Below, piece after piece: positions 17,479 through 26,512 of a DNA stretch of 64,000 nt. The notes under the pieces are model-generated. The model had not been told where the DNA came from. It made no database searches and was given only the letters and a program-made list of their open reading frames with translations. A program made the translations under genes and the position numbers. This DNA is from Catellatospora methionotrophica (GTDB taxonomy: Bacteria; Actinomycetota; Actinomycetes; Mycobacteriales; Micromonosporaceae), in assembly GCF_011297335.1 (NCBI RefSeq), contig NZ_JAAOTJ010000002.1:248001-312000 (forward strand), written 5' to 3'. Each line of letters begins with the position of its first letter. Position 1 is the first letter of the stretch.

Positions 17479-18321
17479 TCAGCCGGTAGCGGCGGGCAGG
17501 ATCAGGCGCAGGCCGGGTGGGGTGGGCCGGGGCTGCCACTCGCGGGGGTAGCCGACCGAGACCTCCTCGAACGGCACGCCGTCGTGCCGGGTGCTGCGCG
17601 GGATGTGCAGGTGCCCGTAGACGACGGTGTGGGCACGGTGGCGCAGGTGCCAGTCGGCGGTGGCGGTGGTCCCGCACCACTGGGCGAACTCGGGGTAGCG
17701 CAGGATCAGGGTCGGTTCGCGGACCAGCGGGTAGTGGTTGACCAGTACCGTGCGCTCGGTGGCCGCCACTGTCGACAGCAGCGCCTCGGTGTGCGCGAGC
17801 CGGGCGGCGCACCACTCCTCCCGGCTCGGGTACGGGTCGGGGTGCAGCAGGTACTCGTCGGTGCAGACGATGCCGGTGCGGTGCGCGTAGGCCAGGCCCT
17901 CGGCCTTGGTGGCGCAGCCGGGCGGGCGGAACGTGTAGTCGTACAGCACGAACAGGGGCGCGATGGCGACCGGGCCGTCGGGGCCGTGATGGCGCAGGTA
18001 CGGGTCCTCCGGGGTGCGCACGTCCAGGCCGCGGCACATCGCGACGAGCGCGTCGTAGCGTTCGCGCCCGCGCAGCCGCACCGGGTCGTCCGGTGGGGTC
18101 CACAGCTCGTGGTTGCCCGGCGCCCAGATCACCTGCGCGAACCGCTCCCGCAGCCGGGCGAGGCCGGTGCGCACGGCGGCGAACTGGTCGGCGACGTCCC
18201 CGGCGACGATGAGCCAGTCGGCGGGGGTGTGCGGGGACAGGCCGTCGGCGAGGGTGCGGTTGTCGGCGTACGACAGGTGCAGGTCGCTGACCGCCCAGAC
18301 GTTGCCTGGCGCGGAGGTCAC
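17479..18321 (-). CDS. metallophosphoesterase
   Basis: A 280-residue calcineurin-like phosphoesterase, probably cytosolic because no signal peptide is seen. Metal-binding motifs are in order: SDLHLSY, GDVADQ, GNHELW, VNHYPL and YGHLHIP. The GTG at 18321 is preferred because CACTAT followed by six bases precedes it, a leaderless arrangement seen elsewhere here; the GTG at 18366 has no ribosome binding site. Substrate is unknown. It converges on the LAL gene with a 24-bp gap and lies downstream of the sulfatase terminator, so it is a separate unit. Confidence 0.85.
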   Translation of the reverse strand: MTSAPGNVWAVSDLHLSYADNRTLADGLSPHTPADWLIVAGDVADQFAAVRTGLARLRERFAQVIWAPGNHELWTPPDDPVRLRGRERYDALVAMCRGLDVRTPEDPYLRHHGPDGPVAIAPLFVLYDYTFRPPGCATKAEGLAYAHRTGIVCTDEYLLHPDPYPSREEWCAARLAHTEALLSTVAATERTVLVNHYPLVREPTLILRYPEFAQWCGTTATADWHLRHRAHTVVYGHLHIPRSTRHDGVPFEEVSVGYPREWQPRPTPPGLRLILPAATG

Positions 18322-18327
18322 GGTTCC

Positions 18328-18333
18328 ATAGTG
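18328..18333 (-). promoter_or_regulatory. candidate -10 box of a leaderless promoter
   Basis: On the minus strand CACTAT is followed by GGAACC and then the GTG start at 18321. Position 2 is A and position 6 is T, the two most conserved -10 bases. Confidence 0.4.
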
Positions 18334-18400
18334 GAGGATGCGTCCGGGTCGGGGTAGGCCCGGCACGGGTTTCGGAGCGCACGTTGCCGTAAGGACGCCC

Positions 18401-18432
18401 GGTGGGCGGCGGAGCGGCTCCCGCCGCCTACC
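18401..18432 (-). terminator. terminator of the ROK-ABC-sulfatase operon
   Basis: GGTGGGCGGCGG (18401-18412) pairs with CCGCCGCCTACC (18421-18432), 12 pairs with one G-U, around an 8-base loop. It begins four bases after the sulfatase stop codon. Confidence 0.75.
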
Positions 18433-18435
18433 GGA

Positions 18436-19929
18436 TCAGGTCGCGGCGGGCCGGTAGGTCGCGTCGTCGAGGCCGCTCAGGGTCGGGTCGTGGGTGACCT
18501 CGCCGACGTCGTACATCGAGGTCATCCAGTGGTAGAAGTTGTCGCCCCGGTCCCGTAGCACCTGGTAGAGCCGCCGCAGCAGCCGCGAGCGGACCGGTTC
18601 CAGCTCCGGCAGCCGGTACAGGTTGAGCAGCTCGTCGGGGTCGTCGCGCAGGTCGTAGAGCTCGTTGACCGAGTCGGGGTTGACCACCAGCTTGTACCGG
18701 TCGGTGCGCAGCATGCGCTGCGGGTACGGGAAGTGGTGGCCGTGGAACTCGCACACGATGTCGGGCGCCCAGTCGGCGGGCTGCCCGGTGGTCAGCGGCA
18801 GCAGGCTGCGTGAGTCGACCGCGGCCGACGGGTCGAGTCCGGCCAGCTCCAGGATCGTGGCGGTGCAGTCGAGCAGGCTGACGAACTCGTCGCGGACCAC
18901 CCCGGCCGGTCGTCCGGGCACGCGCAGCAGGCCGGGAGTGCGGTAGATGTCCTCGTACATCGCCGGGCCCTTGTCGTGCAGCCGGTGCGCGCCGGTGAAC
19001 TCGCCGTGGTCGCAGGTGAAGAACACCGCCGTGTCGTCGGTCAGGCCGAGCTCGTCCATCGCCGCGACGATCCGCCCGATCTCGTGGTCGATCATCGCGA
19101 CGTAGCCGTGGTAGACGGCTATCAGCTTGCGGGTCTGCTCGATCGGCATGGTGTCGAAGGTCCAGTGGGCGCTGTAGTTGCGCTGCACCGGCGGTTTGCC
19201 GTCGAATGTCTCGGCGATCGAGCGGGGCAGCTCCACCGTCGCCGGGTCGACCAGGTCGAAGTACTCGTCGGGCACGATGTAGGGCAGGTGCGGGCCGAAG
19301 AAGTTGGCCTGCAGGAAGAACGGCCGCCCGTCGGCGGCGTAGCGCCGCATCAGCTCGATGACGCGGGTCGCCAGGTAGTGCTCGAAGGTCGCCTCGACGG
19401 GCTGGTGCAGGCGGGCCGCGAGCAGGTTGCCGGGGCCGCCGTTGGGCAGGGTGCCGCGGATGCGGTCGCTGATCGCGTACGGCGGATGCCCGCCCTCGGC
19501 CAGGAAGGCCCGGTAGTCCTCGTGGTCGACGGGGTTGTGCCAGCCGGGCAGGTCGGGGCCGTCGAAGCCGAAGTCGGCGGCCCGGCGGTGGTGGCCGACG
19601 TGCCACTTGCCGACCAGCCCGCACTGGTAGCCGGAGTCGCGCAGCACCTGGGAGAACGAGAACACGTCTTCGGGCAGATCCTCGAGGTATCCGACGTTGC
19701 GCTCGTGGTTGGCCAGCAGCCGGTGCCGGAACGGGGCCTGCCCGGTGAGCAGGCTCGCCCGCGACGGGGTGCAGATCGCGGTGGGGGTGTACCAGCGGTC
19801 GAAGCGGGTGCCCGTACGGGCCAGCTCGTCGAGCACCGGAGTGCCCACGAGCTGGTTCCCGTACGCGCCGAGCGTGTCCGCCCGATGCTGGTCGGTCATC
19901 AGGAACAGGATGTTGTGCCGCCGCGTCAC
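18436..19929 (-). CDS. sulfatase (cysteine-type, cytoplasmic)
   Basis: A 497-residue type I sulfatase of the alkaline-phosphatase-like superfamily, hydrolysing sulfate esters. The signature CTPSRASLLTG places the formylglycine-forming Cys at residue 53, and FLMTDQHRADT gives the metal-binding Asp and Gln. KWHVGHH and TCDHGEF supply further active-site residues. No signal peptide is present and translation is coupled to the lipoprotein gene by a GTGA overlap, so it likely acts in the cytosol on an imported sulfate ester. An activating formylglycine-generating enzyme is not in this window. A longer frame through 22005 spans other genes and is spurious. Confidence 0.9.
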   Translation of the reverse strand: MTRRHNILFLMTDQHRADTLGAYGNQLVGTPVLDELARTGTRFDRWYTPTAICTPSRASLLTGQAPFRHRLLANHERNVGYLEDLPEDVFSFSQVLRDSGYQCGLVGKWHVGHHRRAADFGFDGPDLPGWHNPVDHEDYRAFLAEGGHPPYAISDRIRGTLPNGGPGNLLAARLHQPVEATFEHYLATRVIELMRRYAADGRPFFLQANFFGPHLPYIVPDEYFDLVDPATVELPRSIAETFDGKPPVQRNYSAHWTFDTMPIEQTRKLIAVYHGYVAMIDHEIGRIVAAMDELGLTDDTAVFFTCDHGEFTGAHRLHDKGPAMYEDIYRTPGLLRVPGRPAGVVRDEFVSLLDCTATILELAGLDPSAAVDSRSLLPLTTGQPADWAPDIVCEFHGHHFPYPQRMLRTDRYKLVVNPDSVNELYDLRDDPDELLNLYRLPELEPVRSRLLRRLYQVLRDRGDNFYHWMTSMYDVGEVTHDPTLSGLDDATYRPAAT

Positions 19930-20927
19930 TTGCCCGCCGCCGTGAACAGGTCGCCGGTGTAGTACGTCGCCGGGTCGACGGTCGCGGGCAGCTTGCCCGC
20001 CGCCACGAAGTAGTCGTTCATCCCGGACAGCCACTTGGCGATCGTGCCGTCGGCGGTGAACCTGTCCAGGTCGGCGACCGGGATCGTCTGCGAGTTGGCG
20101 GCGTCGGCCCGCACCTGGTCGACGCTGACCTTGAGCAGCTTCGCGGTGTACTCCACAGCCTGGTCGGGGTGCTCGCTGCGGAACGCGATGGCCTCGCGCA
20201 GCACGGCGAGCACCTTGGTGACCTTGTCCTTGTCGCCGTCGACGACCTTGTTCCCGGCCACGAACGCGGTGGGGAAGGAGACCTGCGCCGCGAAGTCGGC
20301 GTTCTTCGCCAGCTCGACCAGGTCCGGGACCTGCTTCTTGATGGTCGCGGTGGCGGGATACCAGAAGCCCGCCGCGTCGATCTTCTTCGACGAGAACGCC
20401 GACACGATCGTCGCCGGGTCCATCGGCACGACCTTCAGGTCCTTCTTGGTCAGCCCGGCCGACCGCAGGGCGAGGGTGAGGATCATGTCGCCGGAGGTGC
20501 CCTCGGGCACGCCGACGGTCTTGCCGCGCAGGTCGGCCAGGCTGGTGATGCCGGGCTGGGCGATGACCCGGTCGGCGTTGCCGAGCGTGTTGATCGCGAT
20601 GACCTTGGCCTTGCCGGAGGCGGGCAGCCACATCGCGCCGGGTCCGATGTAGCCGAACTCCAGGTCGCCGGTGTCCAGCGCCTGGATCTGCAGCGGGCCG
20701 TTGGTGAACACCTTCGCGTCGGCCTTCAGGCCGTGGGCCTGCCACAGGTTCTTCTCGTTGGCGATGGCCAGCAGGCTGGCGCCGTTCCAGTCGCCGATGT
20801 AGCCGAGCTTGACGGCGGTCAGGGCGCCGCCGCCCGGGGCGGTGGCGTCGTCGCCGCAGGCCGTGGTGGCCAGGGTGAGGGTGAGCGCGACGGCGGCGAG
20901 GCCGAGGGCGCGTCGGTTCAAGGGCAT
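19926..20927 (-). CDS. ABC transporter substrate-binding lipoprotein (sulfonate/taurine type)
   Basis: A 333-residue extracytoplasmic binding protein of the SsuA/TauA/nitrate-type family. The signal region ends LATTACGDD with the probable lipidated Cys at about residue 23. Family features include LGYIGDWNGASLLAIANEKN, the GDLEFGYIGPGA ligand segment and LADLRGKTVGVPEGTSGD. It belongs to the importer formed with the next two genes and delivers the ligand, probably a sulfated or sulfonated organic compound. The order regulator-permease-ATPase-binding protein-sulfatase is continuous on the minus strand. Confidence 0.87.
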   Translation of the reverse strand: MPLNRRALGLAAVALTLTLATTACGDDATAPGGGALTAVKLGYIGDWNGASLLAIANEKNLWQAHGLKADAKVFTNGPLQIQALDTGDLEFGYIGPGAMWLPASGKAKVIAINTLGNADRVIAQPGITSLADLRGKTVGVPEGTSGDMILTLALRSAGLTKKDLKVVPMDPATIVSAFSSKKIDAAGFWYPATATIKKQVPDLVELAKNADFAAQVSFPTAFVAGNKVVDGDKDKVTKVLAVLREAIAFRSEHPDQAVEYTAKLLKVSVDQVRADAANSQTIPVADLDRFTADGTIAKWLSGMNDYFVAAGKLPATVDPATYYTGDLFTAAGK

Positions 20928-20978
20928 GGTGAATCCTTCGGATGTACGGGTGTGGGTGGAACCTGTCGCCGGGTGCGG

Positions 20979-21745
<767 letters not shown>

Positions 21746-21749
<4 letters not shown>

Positions 21750-22546
21750 CGGGTCTCCTGCCAGCGGGTGAGGCGGTTGCCGCCCAGCAGCAGGGCGCGG
21801 TCCATGAGCAGGCCGAGCACGCCGATCGACACGATGCCGACGAAGATGGTGGGCAGGTCGTAGTACAGCTGCGCGGTCTGCATCCGGTGGCCCAGGCCCT
21901 CCTGCGCGGCCAGCAGCTCGGCGGCGACCAGGGTGGCCCACGCCGCGCCGAGCCCGACCCGCATGCCGACCAGGATGAACGGCGTCGACGCGGGCACCAC
22001 GACACGGGCGAACACGGTGGCGTCGCCCGCGCCCAGCACCCGGGCCGCGTTGATCAGCGTGCGCTCGACGCTGACGACGCCCTGGTAGGTGGAGATGACG
22101 CAGGACAGGAACGCGGCCAGGAAGATCACGAAGACCTTCGGGGTCTCGTCGATGCCGAGCAGCACCAGCACCAGCGGCAGCATGGCCAGCGGCGGGATGG
22201 TGCGGAAGAACTGGATCCACGGCTCGAACAGCCCCCGCGCGACGGCGTACCAGCCCATCAGGAAGCCGACCACGATCGCGGCGGCCGACCCGAGCACGAA
22301 CCCGGTGAGCACCCGGAGCAGGCTGGCGACGGCGTCGTCGAGCAGCGTGCCGTCGGCGGCCATCCGCCCGGCCTGCACGGCGACCTCGGCCGGGGTCGGG
22401 AACTGCAGGCCCGCGGCGGCCAGCGCCCACCACAGGCCGACCCCGGCGGCGACCGACACCAGGTTCAGCGGCAGCAGGCTGCGCGGGCGGCGCGCGGGCG
22501 AGGTCGTACGCGCCGGGGCGGGCACGGGCGGGGTCACGACAGCCAC
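21746..22546 (-). CDS. ABC transporter permease (SsuC/TauC-like)
   Basis: A 266-residue inner-membrane permease with about six hydrophobic segments. The EAA-type coupling loop is seen in [22 protein letters not shown]-like sequence near residues 165-190, and [20 protein letters not shown] is typical of the SsuC/TauC group. The GTG at 22546 lies 13 bases inside the end of the ROK gene, so regulator and transporter are co-transcribed. Confidence 0.9.
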
Positions 22547-23769
22547 GACGGACCTGCCGGGTTGGTAAGGCGCACGGGCCTGCTTCCTCGGATCGGGGTG
22601 GGGCGGCTCGGTGTCACCGTGGCCGGGTAGCTGGCCAGTAGTGGCGAGTCGTGGAACAGCGCGGTGATCGCGCCGAGCGCGCCGCCGGAGTCGGGCAGCG
22701 ACGCGGCCCGCACCAGCGGGGCGGCGTCGGGCAGCCAGGACAGCTCGTAGGTGATCGTCGACCGGACCTGCTGCAGCAGCGCGGGGGCGAGCTGGACGAT
22801 CTCGCCGCCGAGCACGATCTCGCTCGGGTTGAGTGCCATCGCGACCGCGCCGAGGACCCGGCCGACGGCGGTCCCGGCCTCACGCAGCACCCGGTCGACG
22901 GTCGGCTGCGCGATGTCGACGGCGGCCCGCAGGTCGTCCAGGTTCTCCAGCGGTATGCCCAGCGCCCGGCACCGGGCCAGCACGGCGGGCACGGACGCGA
23001 TCGTCTCGACGCAGCCGCGTTTGCCGCAGCGGCACAACTCGCCCTGCTCGCCGACGACGGTGACGTGGCCGAACTCGCCCGCGTGGCCGCCCGCGCCGCG
23101 CACCAGCCTGCCGCCGACGACCAGGCCGCCGCCGACCCCGTCGGACAGCCGCAGGTAGACGAGGTTGCCCGCGGTGTCGGCCGACGAGCGGGCCGCTTCG
23201 GCGAGCCCGGCGTAGCGCACGTGGTTGTCGACGGTGACCGGGGCGGCGAAGCGGTGCGCGAAGGCGTCGGCGACGCCGTCGGCGGGCAGCCGGTTGCCCC
23301 AGCCGGGCACGCCGACGGCGACCGCCTGCAGCGCCCCGTAGTGCACGCCGGTGTCCGCGGACAGCTGCTCCACCAGCGCGAAGGCGGCTTGCAGGCGTTC
23401 GGGCCAGCGGGCCGACTCGGGGTAGCGGGCGGTGCCCGCGGCGATGATCTCGTGCGCGGCGTCGGCGACCGCGATGTGCACCCGCCGGTGTCCGAAGTCG
23501 ACGCCCATGAACTGGCCGGAGCCGGGGTCCAGGGCGAGCCGTTCGGCGGGCCGCCCGCTGCCGACCCGGCCGTGGCTGTCGGTGTCCACGACGGTGATCG
23601 CACCGCGCACCAGCAGCTCGCTGGTGATCTCGGAGATGGTGGTGCGGGACAAACCGACCCGGTCGGCGATCTCGCCGCGGCTCAGCGCGCCCGACTGCTG
23701 CAGCACGCGCAGCACACGCTCCTCGTGGGAGCGGCGGACGAGCGCGTGGGCGCTGCTGGCGGGCGGCAT
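22534..23769 (-). CDS. ROK-family transcriptional regulator
   Basis: A 411-residue ROK repressor. The N-terminal winged helix reads [20 protein letters not shown] then [15 protein letters not shown]. The sugar-kinase-like ROK domain follows, with [23 protein letters not shown] and the zinc-binding [14 protein letters not shown] regulators usually sense a sugar, which hints that the imported compound is sugar-related. ATG at 23769 follows a good -35/-10 pair at leaderless spacing; a TTG at 23805 would lie in the -35 box. It is the first gene of the sulfatase operon and probably autoregulates it. Confidence 0.88.
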   Translation of the reverse strand: MPPASSAHALVRRSHEERVLRVLQQSGALSRGEIADRVGLSRTTISEITSELLVRGAITVVDTDSHGRVGSGRPAERLALDPGSGQFMGVDFGHRRVHIAVADAAHEIIAAGTARYPESARWPERLQAAFALVEQLSADTGVHYGALQAVAVGVPGWGNRLPADGVADAFAHRFAAPVTVDNHVRYAGLAEAARSSADTAGNLVYLRLSDGVGGGLVVGGRLVRGAGGHAGEFGHVTVVGEQGELCRCGKRGCVETIASVPAVLARCRALGIPLENLDDLRAAVDIAQPTVDRVLREAGTAVGRVLGAVAMALNPSEIVLGGEIVQLAPALLQQVRSTITYELSWLPDAAPLVRAASLPDSGGALGAITALFHDSPLLASYPATVTPSRPTPIRGSRPVRLTNPAGPSWLS

Positions 23770-23776
23770 GAGCGAA

Positions 23777-23805
23777 AAGCTAGGGGGGCCGAATTTTTCC
23801 GTCAA
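23777..23805 (-). promoter_or_regulatory. predicted promoter of the ROK-sulfatase operon (leaderless)
   Basis: On the minus strand TTGACG (23805-23800) and TAGCTT (23782-23777) are separated by exactly 17 bases, close to the vegetative sigma consensus. The ATG at 23769 begins seven bases after the -10, so transcription would start at or next to the start codon. Confidence 0.65.
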
Positions 23806-24051
23806 CGCTCCGACAGAATTCGGGGCTCATTTCAACGGATCCTGTTAATACTCTTCACATCCTGGCAAGAACGGCCGCCGCCACCCCCGTCCCGTCGCAG
23901 CAACTGGACGGGTAGGCGCAGGTCCGGGTGCGGTCGCGGCGTCCGCGCGGCACCGCATTCCGACGGCCTCTCGCGGGAAGAATGCCGCAAACCTACTGTC
24001 GCCGCAGATGCGGCGCGCCCGATGCGCGGCGCGACGACGGAAGGGACCGCG

Positions 24052-26403
24052 ATGCGCGGAGTCCTCTCACGACCGCACGGCCTGGCCCGCACCCTGCTGG
24101 GCGCGGCGGTGCTGCTGAGCGCGGCGCTGGCCGTGCCACCCGCCGGGCAGGCCGCCGACGCCGTGGCGGCGGCCACGGTCTACACCAACCCGGTCAGCGC
24201 CGGGGTCGTGGACAGCCTGCCGGACCCGGCGATCATCCGGGCCAAGAACGGCACCTGGTACGCGTACGGCACCACCAACCCGGTGCGGCTGCTGGCCGGC
24301 GACCAGGTCGAGCACATCCTGCCGGTGCTGACCTCGCCGGACATGGTGACCTGGAGCTATGCCGGGGACGTGTTCAGCTTCGCCGGGCGGCCGTCGTGGT
24401 GGCCGAGCGGCACCCGCCCGTGGGCGCCCGACATCCGCTACGTCGACGGTGTCTACCACCTGACCTACTCGCTGTCCGGCGGCGGGATCGCGCTGGCCAC
24501 CGCCCCGACGCCGACCGGCCTATGGACCGACCGGGGCCTGCTGGTGCCCGCGGGCGGCGGCGGCTGCCCGAGCGGCGCGATCGACCAGGCGTCGTACACC
24601 GACCTCAACGGCGACCGGTACCTGTACTGGGGCAGCTACGACACGATCTGCGTGTCCCGGCTCAACGCCGCCGGGACCGCGCTGACCGGGGCGGTCACCC
24701 AGGTCGCGCGCGGCCGCCGGATGGAGGGCGGCTTCGTGGTGCGCCGCGACGGCATGTACTACCTGTTCTACTCCGACGCGGGCTGCTGCGACGGCGCGTT
24801 CAGCGGGTACGCGGTGAAGGTCGGCCGGGCGAGCAGCCCGCTGGGGCCGTTCACCACCCCGGGCGGGTCCAACCTGATGGACCTGACCAGCAAGGACGGC
24901 ATCGTGGTGGCCGCCAGCGGCAACGGCTTCGTCGGCCCCGGCCACAACGCGCTGGCCACCGACCTGTCGGGGCAGGACTGGCTGGTGTACCACGCGATCC
25001 GGCAGGCCAACCCCGACTTCCCTCCGGTGACCAGCCCGTGGGGCGGCACCATGAACAACCTCAGCCGCCGCCCGCTGATGATCGACCGGCTGGACTGGAT
25101 CGGCGGCTGGCCGGTGGTCCGCGCCGGAGCGGGGCCGTCCACCGGATCGCAGCCGGCGCCGGTCACCACCTGGACCGTCGGCAGCGGCTTCAACGGCGGC
25201 TCGCTGTCGGGCTGGACCGGGCCGTGGACGCTGGGCAGCGACCCCGACTCCCAGGGCTTCCTGTCCTACTCGGGCAGCGGCACGGCGTACCAGCTCAGCA
25301 CCGCGACCGTCAGCGGCGACCTGCGGATCGAGGCCGACCTGCGGCTCGGCGCGGCCAACACGGGCGGCGCAGTCGGCCTGGTCGTCAGCTACACCGACGC
25401 GAACAACAACGTGGTCGCCTGGATCAACCGCCCGCAGCAGAAGCTGATCGTCGAGGCGCGGGTCGGCGGCGTGCTGACCAGCCTGTCGGGCAACCTGCCC
25501 GCGGGCTTCGACCACGACTCGTGGCACAACCTCGCCGTCGAGCGGCGCGGCAGCACCCTGGTCGCCTGGGTGACCCCGGACCGGCTCCGCACCGCCGTGG
25601 CGACGGTGACGCTCACCCTGCCCGCTGGGGCGACCGGCGCGGGCCGGATCGGGGCGGTGTCCACCGGCGGTGTCAGCGCGGCCGACAACCTCGGCGCGGC
25701 TCCGCTGTACCAGCCGGTCACCGCGAAGGTGCCGCCGCCGCAGCTGGGGGCGCTACTGGCGGCGTACAGCGACGAGTTCAGCGGGTCCGGCACGCCGCAG
25801 GCGGGCGACCCGGCCTGGAGCTGGGTACGCGGCGCGGGCGTCACCGCGAACCGCTCCGGTGGGGCGCTGGTCTGGCCGACCCAGGCCGCCGACCTGTACG
25901 AGGGCACCAACACGGCATCGGTGCTGCTGCGCGCCGCGCCGCCGGGTGACTTCGTGGTGGAGACGAAGCTGGCGTTCACCGGCGACACCGGCAACCAGCA
26001 GGCGGGGCTGGTGCTCTACGAGCACGACGACCGCTACGTCAAGCTCACCCACTCGGTGCTGCCGCTCAGCCGGGGCGGCGGCGCGCTGCTGCACGTGACC
26101 GACTTCGGCAAGGAGGCCGAGCGGCCCACCACGACCCCGCCGTCGGCGGTGTTCCACCGGCCGATGTTCGGCGGCCCGGCCACGTCGACGCTGTGGCTGC
26201 GCCTGCTCTACCACTACGACGCCGCCAGCGGCGAGCACGACATCCGGATGGGGTCCAGCACCTACGGCACGTCCTGGACGTGGGGCGGCACCTGGTCGCT
26301 GCCACGCGTCGGCGCGCTGCGCATCGGCCTGGTGTCGATGAACCGCGCCGGGGCCACGGCGAGCTTCGACTACGTGCGCACGTACGCGGTCGCCGCGCTG
26401 TGA
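24052..26403 (+). CDS. secreted GH43-family glycosidase with two C-terminal concanavalin-like domains
   Basis: A 783-residue secreted protein with a signal peptide at about 1-35. The five-bladed GH43 domain (about 42-358) carries candidate catalytic residues Asp58 (LPDPAI), Asp178 (GAIDQAS) and Glu225 (MEGGFV), and WAPDIRYVDGVYHLTYS and GHNALATDLSG are typical of arabinanase/xylosidase-like members. A laminin-G-like domain follows at about 380-540 and a DUF1349-like beta-sandwich (FVVETKLAF, QQAGLVLYEHDD) at about 580-780. It probably trims arabinose- or xylose-containing polymers. ATG has GGAAGGGA upstream. It is divergent from the ROK operon by 282 bp of AT-richer DNA and ends at a strong hairpin. 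Confidence 0.88.
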   Translation: MRGVLSRPHGLARTLLGAAVLLSAALAVPPAGQAADAVAAATVYTNPVSAGVVDSLPDPAIIRAKNGTWYAYGTTNPVRLLAGDQVEHILPVLTSPDMVTWSYAGDVFSFAGRPSWWPSGTRPWAPDIRYVDGVYHLTYSLSGGGIALATAPTPTGLWTDRGLLVPAGGGGCPSGAIDQASYTDLNGDRYLYWGSYDTICVSRLNAAGTALTGAVTQVARGRRMEGGFVVRRDGMYYLFYSDAGCCDGAFSGYAVKVGRASSPLGPFTTPGGSNLMDLTSKDGIVVAASGNGFVGPGHNALATDLSGQDWLVYHAIRQANPDFPPVTSPWGGTMNNLSRRPLMIDRLDWIGGWPVVRAGAGPSTGSQPAPVTTWTVGSGFNGGSLSGWTGPWTLGSDPDSQGFLSYSGSGTAYQLSTATVSGDLRIEADLRLGAANTGGAVGLVVSYTDANNNVVAWINRPQQKLIVEARVGGVLTSLSGNLPAGFDHDSWHNLAVERRGSTLVAWVTPDRLRTAVATVTLTLPAGATGAGRIGAVSTGGVSAADNLGAAPLYQPVTAKVPPPQLGALLAAYSDEFSGSGTPQAGDPAWSWVRGAGVTANRSGGALVWPTQAADLYEGTNTASVLLRAAPPGDFVVETKLAFTGDTGNQQAGLVLYEHDDRYVKLTHSVLPLSRGGGALLHVTDFGKEAERPTTTPPSAVFHRPMFGGPATSTLWLRLLYHYDAASGEHDIRMGSSTYGTSWTWGGTWSLPRVGALRIGLVSMNRAGATASFDYVRTYAVAAL

Positions 26404-26407
26404 CCGC

Positions 26408-26442
26408 GACGCCGGGTGGTCCCGCACGGGCCACCCGGCGTC
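26408..26442 (+). terminator. terminator of the GH43 gene
   Basis: GACGCCGGGTGG (26408-26419) pairs perfectly with CCACCCGGCGTC (26431-26442), and CCCG/CGGG pairs inside. It lies four bases after the GH43 stop and between two convergent genes, so it may serve both. Confidence 0.8.
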
Positions 26443-26512
26443 CGGCCGTCGCTCCCCGCTCTCCTTGAAGCACCCCGCCCGCACGTGATCCCCGAGAAAG
26501 GGCAGTCCGCGG

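Noticed and set aside
22651-24051. Long N-terminal extension of the GH43 frame
   Set aside because: It is antisense to the ROK gene and runs through the divergent promoter; the ATG at 24052 has a ribosome binding site followed by a signal peptide.
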